Assembly: GCF_000612665.1 (NCBI RefSeq)
Contig: NZ_HG942029.1
Coordinates: 1-64,000, forward strand
Direction: 5' to 3'
Length of the DNA stretch: 64,000 nt
Origin: Neobacillus dielmonensis
GTDB lineage: Bacteria; Bacillota; Bacilli; Bacillales; Cytobacillaceae
Each line of letters opens with the position of its first letter. The first letter of the stretch is position 1. Positions 37,888 to 46,885 of this stretch are shown piece by piece. Made by a program: the position numbers and the translations under genes. The notes under the pieces are model-generated. The model ran no database searches. It had not been told where the DNA came from and was given only the letters and a program-made list of their open reading frames with translations.

Positions 37888-38604
37888 TTGAGTAGGTTAT
37901 TAATCAATGAAAGTCCGGTTATGATTATTCCTAGTTTGGCAGCTAAGATTGGATTAAATGAGGCAGTGGTGTTGCAGCAAATTCATTATTGGCTTGGAAT
38001 CAGCAAGCATCATATTGAGGGGAGAAGCTGGGTTTATAACACATATGAAGATTGGCAAAAGCAGCTGCCATTTTGGTCAGTGAGTACGATTAAGCGGACG
38101 ATACGCTCGTTAGAAATGTTAGGATTGCTTCTTTCTGAAAATTATAATCGGATGAAAATGGATAAGACCAAATGGTACAGCATTGATTATGAAAAATTGC
38201 AGGAGTTTGAAGACCGCCTGCCCGAGGACCAATCTACTCCTATTGAGGAGATAGCACCAGAGGAAGATGAACAGAAGGTGCAGGATTCTGAAGTCCATTC
38301 TCCTGTGAAAACGGAGATTCCATACGCTGAAATCATTGGCTATTTAAATGAGAAGACGGGAAAAAACTTTAAACTAAGTTCGATTAAAACGAGGGAGCTG
38401 ATTCATGCTAGATATCGAGAAGGTTTTTTGCTTGAGGATTTTAACCGAGTGATTGATAGAAAGTCAGCTGATTGGCAGTCTGATCCTGTCTGGAATAAGT
38501 TCCTGCGGCCGGAGACATTGTTTGGGACCAAATTTGAATCGTATCTCAATCAGCAGGAACCGAAGAAGAAACTGACTGAGGAGGACTTTAACCTTGATGA
38601 CTAA
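37888..38604 (+). CDS. phage replication protein with Phg_2220_C-type C-terminus
   Basis: 238 aa from a TTG with AAGGGAGAG upstream. N-terminal winged helix (LAAKIGLNEAVVLQQIHYWLG, then FWSVSTIKRTIRSLEMLGLL) and C-terminal PYAEIIGYLNEKTGKNFKL, IHARYREGFLLEDFNRVID, DPVWNKFLRPETLFGTKFESYLNQ, the conserved phage C-terminal domain of DnaD-like initiators. Overlaps the next gene. It is unlike the initiator at 18.6 kb, so it comes from a second prophage. No other structural phage gene is nearby: a relic. Confidence 0.75.
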   Translation: MSRLLINESPVMIIPSLAAKIGLNEAVVLQQIHYWLGISKHHIEGRSWVYNTYEDWQKQLPFWSVSTIKRTIRSLEMLGLLLSENYNRMKMDKTKWYSIDYEKLQEFEDRLPEDQSTPIEEIAPEEDEQKVQDSEVHSPVKTEIPYAEIIGYLNEKTGKNFKLSSIKTRELIHARYREGFLLEDFNRVIDRKSADWQSDPVWNKFLRPETLFGTKFESYLNQQEPKKKLTEEDFNLDD

Positions 38605-38854
38605 GAAAGAGATTTATCAGTTAATGGTTCTCATTCAAGCCTATTATGAAAAGTTTCAATTTGATCAACAGAAGCTGGATGCCCGGCATACGGCCCTGCA
38701 AAGATATTCATATGATAAAGTGCATGAGAAGCTATTGGAATTTGTGATGAATTCGCCGCATGCGCCAAAGATAAGTGATTTGGTCTATAATCCTTCGGGT
38801 GGGCGCGACATCCCTCGTGGGTTCATACTCGATTTAACTGCAGGAGAAGAGTAA
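38597..38854 (+). CDS. helicase loader/inhibitor, G39P-like
   Basis: 85 aa. MTKKEIYQLMVLIQAYYEKFQ and YDKVHEKLLEFVMNSPHAPKISDLVYN match the loader-and-inhibitor proteins of phage replicative helicases (SPP1 G39P type). ATG at 38597 overlaps the stop of the preceding gene (ATGACTAA). Together the pair is the initiation module of a lost prophage. The expected helicase gene downstream is absent. Confidence 0.6.
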   Translation: MTKKEIYQLMVLIQAYYEKFQFDQQKLDARHTALQRYSYDKVHEKLLEFVMNSPHAPKISDLVYNPSGGRDIPRGFILDLTAGEE

Positions 38855-39010
38855 TTGGGAGTATGCCGGTCCCTCTCATTCCCTGGCGATCTTGTACTAT
38901 AGCTTTTTTCTATGAGTTTCCTTCGACAATAACTATTTCTAGACGATAAAAACCGAAGCCAAAAGAGATGAACACCCAAACTGGCAGTCACCTCTTTTTT
39001 ATGTAAAATT

Positions 39011-40159
39011 TCATTTCGATAATCCTAAAATTAACTCTTTATAGATATCGAAGAACGCAAAGTAGTAATCTTTGTAGACATATTCATCTGTTTTGTGTGC
39101 CATTTTTGTTTCGCCTGGTCCAAACATCATGAATGGAAAGTTGGCATCTTTGCCTCGTAATAAGTTGGATGCGTCCGTCACCCCTGGTGAACCCTTCACA
39201 GAAATTTCTAAGCCTAGATGTTTTTTACCGAGTTCTTTAGCAAGATCAACCATTTCAGACTGTCCGGAAGTAAACACGCTTGGTAATGACATGGTCACTT
39301 CAACCTTAATATCAGAGCCTTCTTGATTGTATTTGTTCGCTGTTGTGTGGAATAAGTCGATCACTTCATTGTTATCAAATTCTGGAATCGTCCGCACGTT
39401 TATCTCGGCTGCTGCTTTTGCTGGAACGGAGTTGACTTGGTTCCCTGCATGAAAAATCGTTGTACTCATCACCAATTTACCGAGAACTTCATTTTTACGA
39501 TCATCACCATTCAATTTTTCATCTATTTCTAATAGATATTTCATTAATGGATTTATCGCGTTATAACCTTGGTCAGGCATCGAACTGTGTGCTGCTTCAC
39601 CAAGGGATGTTACACGCCAGTTCAGGGATCCTTTGTGAGAGTAAATGATTGTGTCATGAGAAGGTTCAGCTACCCATAGATAATCTACATCATCCATATA
39701 GCCTTCTTCGTATAATTTTTTAGAACCTGCACCACCGACTTCTTCACCAGTCGTTGCCATAAAACGGACAGTACCGTTTTTCAGTTCATGATTTTCTTTG
39801 AGCTCAATCATTACTAAAGCAAGGTTTACTAGCCCTGCTTTCATGTCATTGGTTCCACGTCCGTATAATTTTCCGTCTCTTTCTGTCAATGTGAACGGAT
39901 CAGATGTCCACTCGCTTTCATCACCAGGAGATACGACATCCATATGACCCGAAACGCCAATGACCGGACTCCCGCTTCCAATTTCAGCCACTAAGTTCAC
40001 ACGAGTGTCGGTAACCGGAACAATTTTAGATTCAATCCCGTATTGGGCAAATAAATCTTTCAAGTAATTTGCCACTTCGATTTCGTTTTCATTAATAGAT
40101 TTCATCGCTATAATATCAGATAAAATTCTGATCTTTTCTTCTTCTGTAAAAAGCTTCAT
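39011..40159 (-). CDS. M20 family metallopeptidase (ArgE/DapE-type deacylase)
   Basis: 382 aa. SGHMDVVSPGD (first metal His and Asp), GRGTNDMKAGL (bridging Asp), TTGEEVGG (catalytic and metal Glu), AEPSHD and a C-terminal GPGETKMAHKTDEYV (metal His) give the full M20 dinuclear-zinc set. The lid domain lies around HKGSLNWRVTSLGEAAHSSMP. Cytosolic hydrolase of N-acyl amino acids or dipeptides; substrate not defined. ATG at 40159 has GGAGG 8 nt upstream. Monocistronic. Confidence 0.88.
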   Translation of the reverse strand: MKLFTEEEKIRILSDIIAMKSINENEIEVANYLKDLFAQYGIESKIVPVTDTRVNLVAEIGSGSPVIGVSGHMDVVSPGDESEWTSDPFTLTERDGKLYGRGTNDMKAGLVNLALVMIELKENHELKNGTVRFMATTGEEVGGAGSKKLYEEGYMDDVDYLWVAEPSHDTIIYSHKGSLNWRVTSLGEAAHSSMPDQGYNAINPLMKYLLEIDEKLNGDDRKNEVLGKLVMSTTIFHAGNQVNSVPAKAAAEINVRTIPEFDNNEVIDLFHTTANKYNQEGSDIKVEVTMSLPSVFTSGQSEMVDLAKELGKKHLGLEISVKGSPGVTDASNLLRGKDANFPFMMFGPGETKMAHKTDEYVYKDYYFAFFDIYKELILGLSK

Positions 40160-40355
40160 GTTAATTTCCTCCAAAGTTCTATCTGTCTATCCTCAATGAG
40201 AATACAACTGTATTTTAAACAAAATAAGTTAGCCACATTAGCACTCACTGGAACAAGGGTCTGTTGATCATCTAAAGAACCGATAACAACGGAATAAATG
40301 TAATGAAACTAAATCAATCACATTATTAGCTGAATTACCAAAATGGCCATATCTA

Positions 40356-41720
40356 TCATGAGTTGTTGCTGCTCCCCTTATACAGAATAAGTTTCTTGGC
40401 AGTTGGTCGTAAGGAGTCAAAAACCTTTTTAACATCGAAAAATGGATTTAATACATTGTTTTCTCCGGTTAATGCTTCACGCATCCGTAAACCATCTACA
40501 TTAATACGAGCTTGCCGGAAGTAATCTGGACCTAATTGAGACCAGTAAGCCTTTGATGCGTCCACATTGGCATAGTAATTAAAGCCCTGGTTTTTCAAAT
40601 AGTAATATTTATCATTGGAATACTGTTTCCAGTCTCCAATATCACTACCGAAAGCGAAAATAATCGTGTCTGTTGGTCCGACAATTGGTTCCACCTCTTT
40701 TTTCCATTTAGATGTATCTTTTTTTAAAAGATCCAAAGATACTTCCTTTGCATTAAGATGTCCCCAAGTATGAGAGGCAAACCTCCATCCCTCTTTTTTC
40801 AGAGCATTAGCTACTTTTTTCGCTTGCTGCTGATCCTTTTTGAAATTTGGATTAGGCTCATCACTATTTGGGCCATAGTCACTCTCTGAGGTTCGATATC
40901 CCAGTACTCCGTTATATCCGGTTAATGAAATGATTCCTTTAGCTCCCTTGTAAGAAAAATCCGGATGTTCTTTAACAAAGTCATCTATGATAGGAACTAG
41001 ATCATAAGCTCCTTGTACGGCTTTCCCCTTCTCATTTACATAGGTACTTGTGACATTTCCATTGGCATCAAGTGTTAAGTTTTTGGCAAATCCATCATTT
41101 TTCATGTATTCATAATAGCTAACATCATCCTGCGACAATATCATTGGTTTTTTACCAGGCGGCAATTTAATGTCCTGGTAAACCATTTTCCCCTTTTTAT
41201 CGAGTGTTGCAATGTCCTGAAGATTCAAAAGGACATATCCTCTCTCGTATAATTGATTGATAATTTTTTTAAATTCATTGATAGTCACCATGTTATCTTC
41301 ATACCCATGAGCCATCTCATCTCCATCAAATGCTTTGGATGGATCAACAATTAATGAGTGAAAAAATAAATGAGAGATCTGGCTATTGTCTGGCCATGTC
41401 ACAAGATTTTTCATTTGTTTTTCGTATGTATCAATGGCATTTTGAATGTCTACATCCATGGAAATATCTGATTTCTTTAATAGAGTTATAGATTTTTGGT
41501 AATCATATTGTTCAGCTGAAACCTTGGCCTGTGCTAACAGTTGCTCTTTTTGACTTTTCTCTTCTTGTATCTTGTTAGGCTTTGTTTTTTTGTCATGGTG
41601 TTCCTTTTGGCTAGAATGAGAATGTATTTTCGCTATAGTTGTTGTGGATGTATGATCGTGACAGCCAACCATAAAAGCTATTATTAGCAAAATTGGGATC
41701 AGGGTAAAACATTTCTTCAT
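40356..41720 (-). CDS. lipoprotein polysaccharide deacetylase-like protein
   Basis: 454 aa. Signal MKKCFTLIPILLIIAFMVGC gives a lipobox Cys at residue 20, so it is anchored outside. His-rich linker (residues 21-50) then a NodB-type domain: LFFHSLIVD, EFKKIINQLYERGYVLL, MILSQDDVSYYEYMK (Asp pair), RFASHTWGHLNAKE (His-x-x-x-His metal site). Polysaccharide or peptidoglycan deacetylation in the wall is likely. Three BlaI-type dyads lie 180-260 nt before its start and point to control by the adjacent BlaI (inference). Start at 41720 has AGGAG upstream. Confidence 0.75.
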   Translation of the reverse strand: MKKCFTLIPILLIIAFMVGCHDHTSTTTIAKIHSHSSQKEHHDKKTKPNKIQEEKSQKEQLLAQAKVSAEQYDYQKSITLLKKSDISMDVDIQNAIDTYEKQMKNLVTWPDNSQISHLFFHSLIVDPSKAFDGDEMAHGYEDNMVTINEFKKIINQLYERGYVLLNLQDIATLDKKGKMVYQDIKLPPGKKPMILSQDDVSYYEYMKNDGFAKNLTLDANGNVTSTYVNEKGKAVQGAYDLVPIIDDFVKEHPDFSYKGAKGIISLTGYNGVLGYRTSESDYGPNSDEPNPNFKKDQQQAKKVANALKKEGWRFASHTWGHLNAKEVSLDLLKKDTSKWKKEVEPIVGPTDTIIFAFGSDIGDWKQYSNDKYYYLKNQGFNYYANVDASKAYWSQLGPDYFRQARINVDGLRMREALTGENNVLNPFFDVKKVFDSLRPTAKKLILYKGSSNNS

Positions 41721-41897
41721 TAAATCTACTCCTAGTATTGTAGTGTTCCGTGTATATCGCATAATTCCTTATAAAATCTATAATGAAACAACTGGCATTT
41801 CCCCGCATTCAATCTATCTTAATCATATTTACTATCACTTTCATAACCTTGCTCCCTCGTAATACTAGAGGGGAATTTCCTCCTTTCTCCCATATTG

Positions 41898-41976
41898 ATT
41901 ACATGTGTAATATTTGACTAAACGCACAAGACTACACATGTAGTACTGAATGTGTATTTAATACTACATGCGTAAT
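41898..41976. promoter_or_regulatory. three BlaI-type operators (deacetylase side)
   Basis: Dyads ATTACA-TG-TGTAAT (41898-41911), ACTACA-CA-TGTAGT (41931-41944) and ACTACA-TG-CGTAAT (41963-41976), matching the TACA-N2-TGTA operator of BlaI/MecI. The last overlaps the end of a PBP fragment. Confidence 0.75.
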
Positions 41977-42166
41977 AAAAAGATGTCAATCTCACTTTGT
42001 ATTTGAATGTCCTTTTGATCACGGTCAATGCCTAAAACCCGCTGATTAATGATATGCGTTGCACTGTGCGGCTGAGCATATCCATCACGGTAGGCATTTG
42101 GCACAATAACAGCAATAGCAATCTCGGGATCATTGAATGGGGTATAACCAACAAAAGATAGAAAAG
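41964..42166 (-). pseudogene. penicillin-binding protein, C-terminal fragment
   Basis: Minus-strand reading gives LSFVGYTPFNDPEIAIAVIV then PNAYRDGYAQPHSATHIINQ, the end of a class B PBP transpeptidase domain (FVGYAPxxNPEIAIAVxVP motif). No start codon or upstream domain remains. The TAG stop is at 41964-41966. A PBP relic among BlaI operators suggests that an intact pbp-bla type locus once stood here. Confidence 0.75.
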
Positions 42167-42220
42167 GTATTAAATTGGTTTATTTGAATTAAACTTGTAT
42201 TTTTCTAGGTAAAAAAGCGG

Positions 42221-42271
42221 TTGACAATATAATCCTACAAGTGTAGTCTATAACAAAGATTACACTTGTAG
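42221..42271 (+). promoter_or_regulatory. promoter and two BlaI-type operators of blaI-blaR1
   Basis: -35 TTGACA (42221-42226). CTACA-AG-TGTAG (42235-42246) and ATTACA-CT-TGTAGG (42259-42271) are BlaI dyads, placed across the -10 region and transcription start just before blaI. Confidence 0.75.
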
Positions 42272-42286
42272 GATGGGTGAAGGAAG

Positions 42287-42667
42287 ATGAAGAATATAAA
42301 TTGCAAAATATCTGATGCAGAGTGGATCGTAATGAAGGTGTTATGGGAAGAAGCCCCATTAACGGCTTCAAAGATAATAGAGGCAGTAAGTTCTAATAAG
42401 AATTGGAGTCCGAAAACAATTCATTCATTAATAAGCAGACTAGTAAAAAAAGGGGCTTTAGGTGTGAATAAGGAGATGCCTCATTATGAGTATTATCCTT
42501 TGGTAGATAAAAGGGACTGTATACTGGATGAAACAAGGTCGTTTATTCAAAAGGTATACGATGGTTCTCTCCACCTTATGCTCGCTAATTTTATAAAGGA
42601 TGAGAAGATTTCGGAAAAGGAAATAGAAGAACTGCAAAAATTGCTTGATAAAAAAATTGACGAGTAA
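42287..42667 (+). CDS. blaI: BlaI/MecI/CopY family repressor
   Basis: 126 aa. N-terminal winged helix: ISDAEWIVMKVLWEEAPLTASKII and WSPKTIHSLISRLVKKGAL; C-terminal dimer domain with LHLMLANFIKDEKIS. The pair Asn101-Phe102 matches the exact cleavage site of staphylococcal BlaI/MecI, so protease-driven derepression is likely conserved. GGGTGAAGG precedes the ATG. Operators lie directly upstream, and a BlaR1-like gene follows after 17 nt. No beta-lactamase gene is in the window. Confidence 0.9.
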   Translation: MKNINCKISDAEWIVMKVLWEEAPLTASKIIEAVSSNKNWSPKTIHSLISRLVKKGALGVNKEMPHYEYYPLVDKRDCILDETRSFIQKVYDGSLHLMLANFIKDEKISEKEIEELQKLLDKKIDE

Positions 42668-42684
42668 AAGGCAGGTATTGAAGC

Positions 42685-44505
42685 ATGGTTTTATCTGCAG
42701 TATTTAAAGAAGTCTTATTACTGTCACTTATGGGCAGTATTTTAGCATTAGGGATACTTGCCATTAAGGCTATTCTTAGACAAAGGCTAAGCGCAAAGCT
42801 TCATTATTATATTTGGTTTTTGCTTGTACTTAGGCTAATACTGCCAATAGGCATTCAAAGTCATATAAGCTTGCTGAATTTTATTCCAAATGAGCAGAAG
42901 AAACCTGATACTTATTTTATAGCAGAGCAATATGTCCCTAATATAATAAGCAGAACTATTAAAACCGGAAATACACCGTCTAAAGAAGATCACAAGGCCT
43001 TAGCTGATCCAGGTAGTAAAGGTGCTATTTTTAATTATGATACTGCAGCGGTGCTGTGGATCATAGGTGTTTCAGCAGCTTTACTGTATATTCTATGCGT
43101 CAATATCTTGATGCTGGCTAAATTGAAAAAGTGTTCAATCTGTGAAAGAGAAGACTTAATTGAAATTCTTGAAGTAGAAAAATCAAGGCTTAAAGTAAAT
43201 TCAAAGGTGAAAATTATTTATAGTAATTACTCGAAATCGCCTGCAGTTTACGGGATGATACGTCCTAAAATTTTACTTCCAGAGGAGCTAATAGACAAAT
43301 TAACCCCGGAAGAGTTTAGGTTTGTGTTCAGCCATGAATTAACTCATATTAAGAACAAGGATTTAGCGGTAAACACCTTACTTATGGTTGTTAAAGCGAT
43401 ATATTGGTTCAATCCCTTAATCTGGTATGCACTTAATCAGATAAAACAAGACTGTGAGATGGCTTGTGATGCGGGTGTGCTCAACACTTTAAAGACAGAA
43501 GAAGTTAAAAAATACGGTCAGACTATGATCAATATACTTAGATTATTCTCAGAAAAAAGGGACATTACTGGGACATTAGGATATGCAAGTAAATACAATA
43601 AAAAGAGAATTATTATGATTACACGTTTTAAGAAAAGTTCGGCAATTTGTGCAGTTTTAGCTGTGTTTTTTACAATTATGGTAGGCTGTTCAAGTACCAT
43701 TAAACAAGATAGTTCATGGGTTATCGCAAATAAAAACAGCGGTACAAATAATTCTACTCCGTCAGTGGAAAAAACATCTCAAGATGAAGCAACACAAAGC
43801 AATACAACGCAAAATCATACAAGCCAAGCATCACAAAACAATACAACGCAAGACCATACAAGCCAAGCATCACAAAACAATACAACGCAGGATCATACAA
43901 GCCAAGCATCACAAAACAATACAACACAAGACCATATAAGCCAAGCATCACAAAGCAATCCAACACAAGATAATACAAGCCAAGCGTCAGCATCGAATAA
44001 CCATTCCGCTGCTTCATCATCTGATGAGGGTATTCAGAGAAAGCTTCTTTCAAGTATCATGCAATTGGCAAAGCAGGGTAAAATCATCAATTCGGAGTTC
44101 CCTGTTAAAACCACTGTTATAGAAGACGTAGAGAAAAAGCTAGGAAATCCAGATAAAGTTGATTGGGTACCTAATGCTAACGGAAATTATGCCGTATTTT
44201 CAAAATACAATGTGGTATTTGGCTTCAACAAAGGGGAGCAGATTTTTGAGGCGAGATCTTTTGATACGGAATTAAATGAATTATCACTTTCTATGGTGAA
44301 GAAAGAATATGGAACTCCGGCTTATGATGTAAAAAGTAATGGTGAAGAAATTATAGGGTATGTAGTAAGTTCGGATTACAAGATTTTGTTAGTATTTCCT
44401 CAGCCTTCAAATAGCCAAAAGGACCCAGTAATGGACCACTATTCCGTACTTTACCCTAGGGGTACTGTTAATAATATGGCAAACTATCCGGGAAGACAAT
44501 GGTGA
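42685..44505 (+). CDS. BlaR1-like M56 metallopeptidase fused to a DUF4309-like domain
   Basis: 606 aa. Membrane helices at about residues 8-28, 38-58 and 112-138; zinc protease motif HELTHIKNKDL (His217) with the M56 downstream Glu in CEMACDAGVL; a fourth helix near 312-330 ends MVGC. In BlaR1 an extracellular penicillin-binding sensor follows. Here there is instead a Thr/Gln/Ser-rich linker with four to five near-copies of NNTTQDHTSQASQ (about 372-435) and a C-terminal domain (452-600) with VWVP-like, YNVVFGFNKGEQIFEARSFD and MDHYSVLYPRGTVN segments, as in YjgB/DUF4309. So the signal sensed is probably not penicillin acylation. Second gene of the blaI operon. Confidence 0.8.
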   Translation: MVLSAVFKEVLLLSLMGSILALGILAIKAILRQRLSAKLHYYIWFLLVLRLILPIGIQSHISLLNFIPNEQKKPDTYFIAEQYVPNIISRTIKTGNTPSKEDHKALADPGSKGAIFNYDTAAVLWIIGVSAALLYILCVNILMLAKLKKCSICEREDLIEILEVEKSRLKVNSKVKIIYSNYSKSPAVYGMIRPKILLPEELIDKLTPEEFRFVFSHELTHIKNKDLAVNTLLMVVKAIYWFNPLIWYALNQIKQDCEMACDAGVLNTLKTEEVKKYGQTMINILRLFSEKRDITGTLGYASKYNKKRIIMITRFKKSSAICAVLAVFFTIMVGCSSTIKQDSSWVIANKNSGTNNSTPSVEKTSQDEATQSNTTQNHTSQASQNNTTQDHTSQASQNNTTQDHTSQASQNNTTQDHISQASQSNPTQDNTSQASASNNHSAASSSDEGIQRKLLSSIMQLAKQGKIINSEFPVKTTVIEDVEKKLGNPDKVDWVPNANGNYAVFSKYNVVFGFNKGEQIFEARSFDTELNELSLSMVKKEYGTPAYDVKSNGEEIIGYVVSSDYKILLVFPQPSNSQKDPVMDHYSVLYPRGTVNNMANYPGRQW

Positions 44506-44585
44506 TAAATAGGAAACAAAAAAGTATCGACTATTGCTAACAAGTTCTGTTATATGGTGCAAACATTATAATTAACAACTTAAAT

Positions 44586-44616
44586 AGAGGATGAAATCAT
44601 TATGATTTCATCCTCT
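44586..44616 (+). other. hairpin between blaR1 and the GH3 gene
   Basis: Stem AGAGGATGAAATCA / TGATTTCATCCTCT with a 3-nt loop. Only a short T-rich tail follows, so it may be a weak terminator or an mRNA processing structure. Confidence 0.55.
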
Positions 44617-44654
44617 TGTATGATAAAGACTAAGTTAGAAAGGAGAATTGGAGT

Positions 44655-46430
44655 ATGAAAAGACAAAGGAATTCTCGAAGTAAACTACTTATTTTTACGA
44701 TTCTACTTTTAACATTTGCCTTAATCATTGGAGTTTATTATGCAATCAAAGAAAATGATAGCGAACAGACGCCAGCTAAAGAAAGTCCAATGATAACGAA
44801 TCCTTCCGGTAAAAAAATAGTGGATCCGAACAAAGATCAGACCTCAAGTCTTGTGAAATTAGTAGAGGAAACATTTTCCTTGTCTAAGGTAGGTAAGGTT
44901 CCGAACATTTCCTTCGTTTCCGGCAAAACAGAATGGAAGGAAGTAAATCAAGAGTGGGGAAAATCAGACCATATTTCGGAAACGGCTAAAGGCAGGTATG
45001 AGGAATACGAAAGTCATCATGCTACAATCGGCTATGCCGATAATACTGTGAATGATATACGATCCTATGATTCAGAACTACAAAATATTTCATTAAATGA
45101 AATTAAGAAAACGGGTGGAGAACCCGATGATATTCGATACTTTAAAGATTCAACTCATGACCAAATGATCCTTGTCTATCATGCAACGACTTCTACTGAT
45201 TTATTATGGGTGTTACCAATAAAAACTAAGCAGGAGCCAAATCCTAAAGTTGACCATATCTCACTCTATACACAGGTTAAAAAAACACCAAATCAAGAAG
45301 CACAAGTTGAAAAAGAGCTGAATCAACAAGGAAATCAAACCATTTCAGAAGTCATTTCTAAAATGAGTTTAGACGATAAAATTGGCCAGATGATTCTTGC
45401 TGGGATTTCCGGGACCACGATTGATGCAAACGCCAAAAAATTAATAAGCCAATTCCATGTCGGAGGAATTATTTTTTACAAAAACAATTTCGAAACCCCT
45501 GCACAAACTATCCAACTTGTGAATCAACTGAAATCTGGAAATAGTTCGAGTCTACCGCTTTTACTAAGTGTTGACCAAGAGGGTGGACGTGTGACAAGAT
45601 TGCCGGGTGGACTTGTTAACTTTCCTCCAAATAAACAAATTGGACAGGTAAACAATCCCGAGTTTTCTTATAAAGTCGGAACACTTTTAGGGAAAGAATT
45701 AAAGGAATTTGGTTTAAATCTCGATTTTGCACCTGTTCTTGATATTAACAGCAATCCAAATAACCCAGTAATCGGAGATCGATCATTTGGAAACAATCCG
45801 GAAATAGTAAGTAAACTTGGGACTCAAACGATGAAAGGAATCCAGTCGCAAAACGTTATCCCTACCGTCAAGCATTTTCCTGGTCACGGAGATACATCGG
45901 TTGATTCCCATCTGGAACTCCCAATTGTCAATAAGAGCCTTGAAGAACTCAAAAAACTAGAGTTAATTCCGTTTGAACATGCAATTGATCATGGAGCTGA
46001 TGTTGTGATGGTCGCCCATATCCTATTGCCTCAATTAGATAAAACGAATCCAGCGTCCATGTCAAAAGCTGTCATGACGGATCTTCTGAGAAAACAACTT
46101 CGTTTCAAGGGAGTAATCATAACGGATGATATGACAATGGGAGCTATCACAGAACATTTTGATATTGGAGAAGCGGCGGTGGAATCGGTAAAGGCAGGAA
46201 GCGATATTATTTTAGTCGGGCATGACTATAATAATGTGGTTAAGATTACCTCCTCTTTAACGACAGCTGTCCAAAATGGGGAAATTTCAGAACAAAGATT
46301 AAATGAAAGCATAGAAAGAATTATTCAACTAAAAAGGAAATATAGCATTAACGATATGAAAGTAGAAAATCCTAACATAAATGAAATAAATCACTCAATC
46401 AATAGTCTTCTGAATAATTATTTACATTAA
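44655..46430 (+). CDS. GH3 beta-N-acetylglucosaminidase (NagZ-like) with N-terminal DUF4309-like domain
   Basis: 591 aa. N-terminal membrane anchor (residues 8-27), a DUF4309-like domain (about 55-215: SFVSGKTEWKEVNQEWGKSD, ATIGYADNTVNDIRSYDSEL, TSTDLLWVLP), then GH3 (230-570) with LSVDQEGGRVTRL, DFAPVLDINSNPNNPVIGDR, KHFPGHGDTSVDSH (residues 406-419) and ITDDMTMGA (nucleophile Asp at 491 or 492). It should release GlcNAc from peptidoglycan fragments outside the membrane. It shares its accessory domain with the BlaR1-like protein immediately upstream. AAGGAG precedes the ATG. Confidence 0.85.
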   Translation: MKRQRNSRSKLLIFTILLLTFALIIGVYYAIKENDSEQTPAKESPMITNPSGKKIVDPNKDQTSSLVKLVEETFSLSKVGKVPNISFVSGKTEWKEVNQEWGKSDHISETAKGRYEEYESHHATIGYADNTVNDIRSYDSELQNISLNEIKKTGGEPDDIRYFKDSTHDQMILVYHATTSTDLLWVLPIKTKQEPNPKVDHISLYTQVKKTPNQEAQVEKELNQQGNQTISEVISKMSLDDKIGQMILAGISGTTIDANAKKLISQFHVGGIIFYKNNFETPAQTIQLVNQLKSGNSSSLPLLLSVDQEGGRVTRLPGGLVNFPPNKQIGQVNNPEFSYKVGTLLGKELKEFGLNLDFAPVLDINSNPNNPVIGDRSFGNNPEIVSKLGTQTMKGIQSQNVIPTVKHFPGHGDTSVDSHLELPIVNKSLEELKKLELIPFEHAIDHGADVVMVAHILLPQLDKTNPASMSKAVMTDLLRKQLRFKGVIITDDMTMGAITEHFDIGEAAVESVKAGSDIILVGHDYNNVVKITSSLTTAVQNGEISEQRLNESIERIIQLKRKYSINDMKVENPNINEINHSINSLLNNYLH

Positions 46431-46471
46431 TTATTCATATTGGATTGTGGTTAACCTTATAATACGAACGG

Positions 46472-46508
46472 GTGCGTTGATCCAAGAAGGATTAATGCAC
46501 TTTTTTTG
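46472..46508 (+). terminator. terminator of the GH3 gene
   Basis: Stem GTGC-TTGATCC / GGATTAATGCAC followed by seven T residues. A close relative of this hairpin lies on the minus strand at 56396-56430. The rest of 46509-46816 has no recognisable gene. Confidence 0.8.
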
Positions 46509-46816
46509 TTGAAGTTATTAAACTAATGGAGCAGGTTACTTTAAGAAGAAGTTGTTTTTAAGTAGTAATAATTGGGGGAATGGTCTGTAAGCATTAAAGG
46601 CCCATTAGTTCAATAATAATTATTGCAGTTAACATCCATAAGCGTCTCTTTCTTCTCAACTAAGCGTTTTAATCAACAAGGATTTCGATAATAAGGTATC
46701 AAAATAGTTATTACATCGTACATAGAAAAAACCCACTCTTAGCTATTAGTAACGGGTTCTTTTCAGGGGGACAAAAGTTAAAAAAGTAATTAAAATCGCA
46801 TAAATTTTAGCATCAA

Positions 46817-46846
46817 AAAAGCATCGGTTTTGGCACCGATGCTTTT
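46817..46846 (-). terminator. terminator of the padR operon
   Basis: Stem AAAAGCATCGGT / ACCGATGCTTTT with six T residues on the minus strand. Confidence 0.85.
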
Positions 46847-46885
46847 AATTTAAACTGACAATTAGCATTAGAAACCGCATATTTT

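Noticed and set aside
43790-43990. Tandem DNA repeats of about 39 bp that could suggest a CRISPR array
   Set aside because: They are in frame within the BlaR1-like gene, encode a Gln/Thr/Ser linker, and have no unique spacers.
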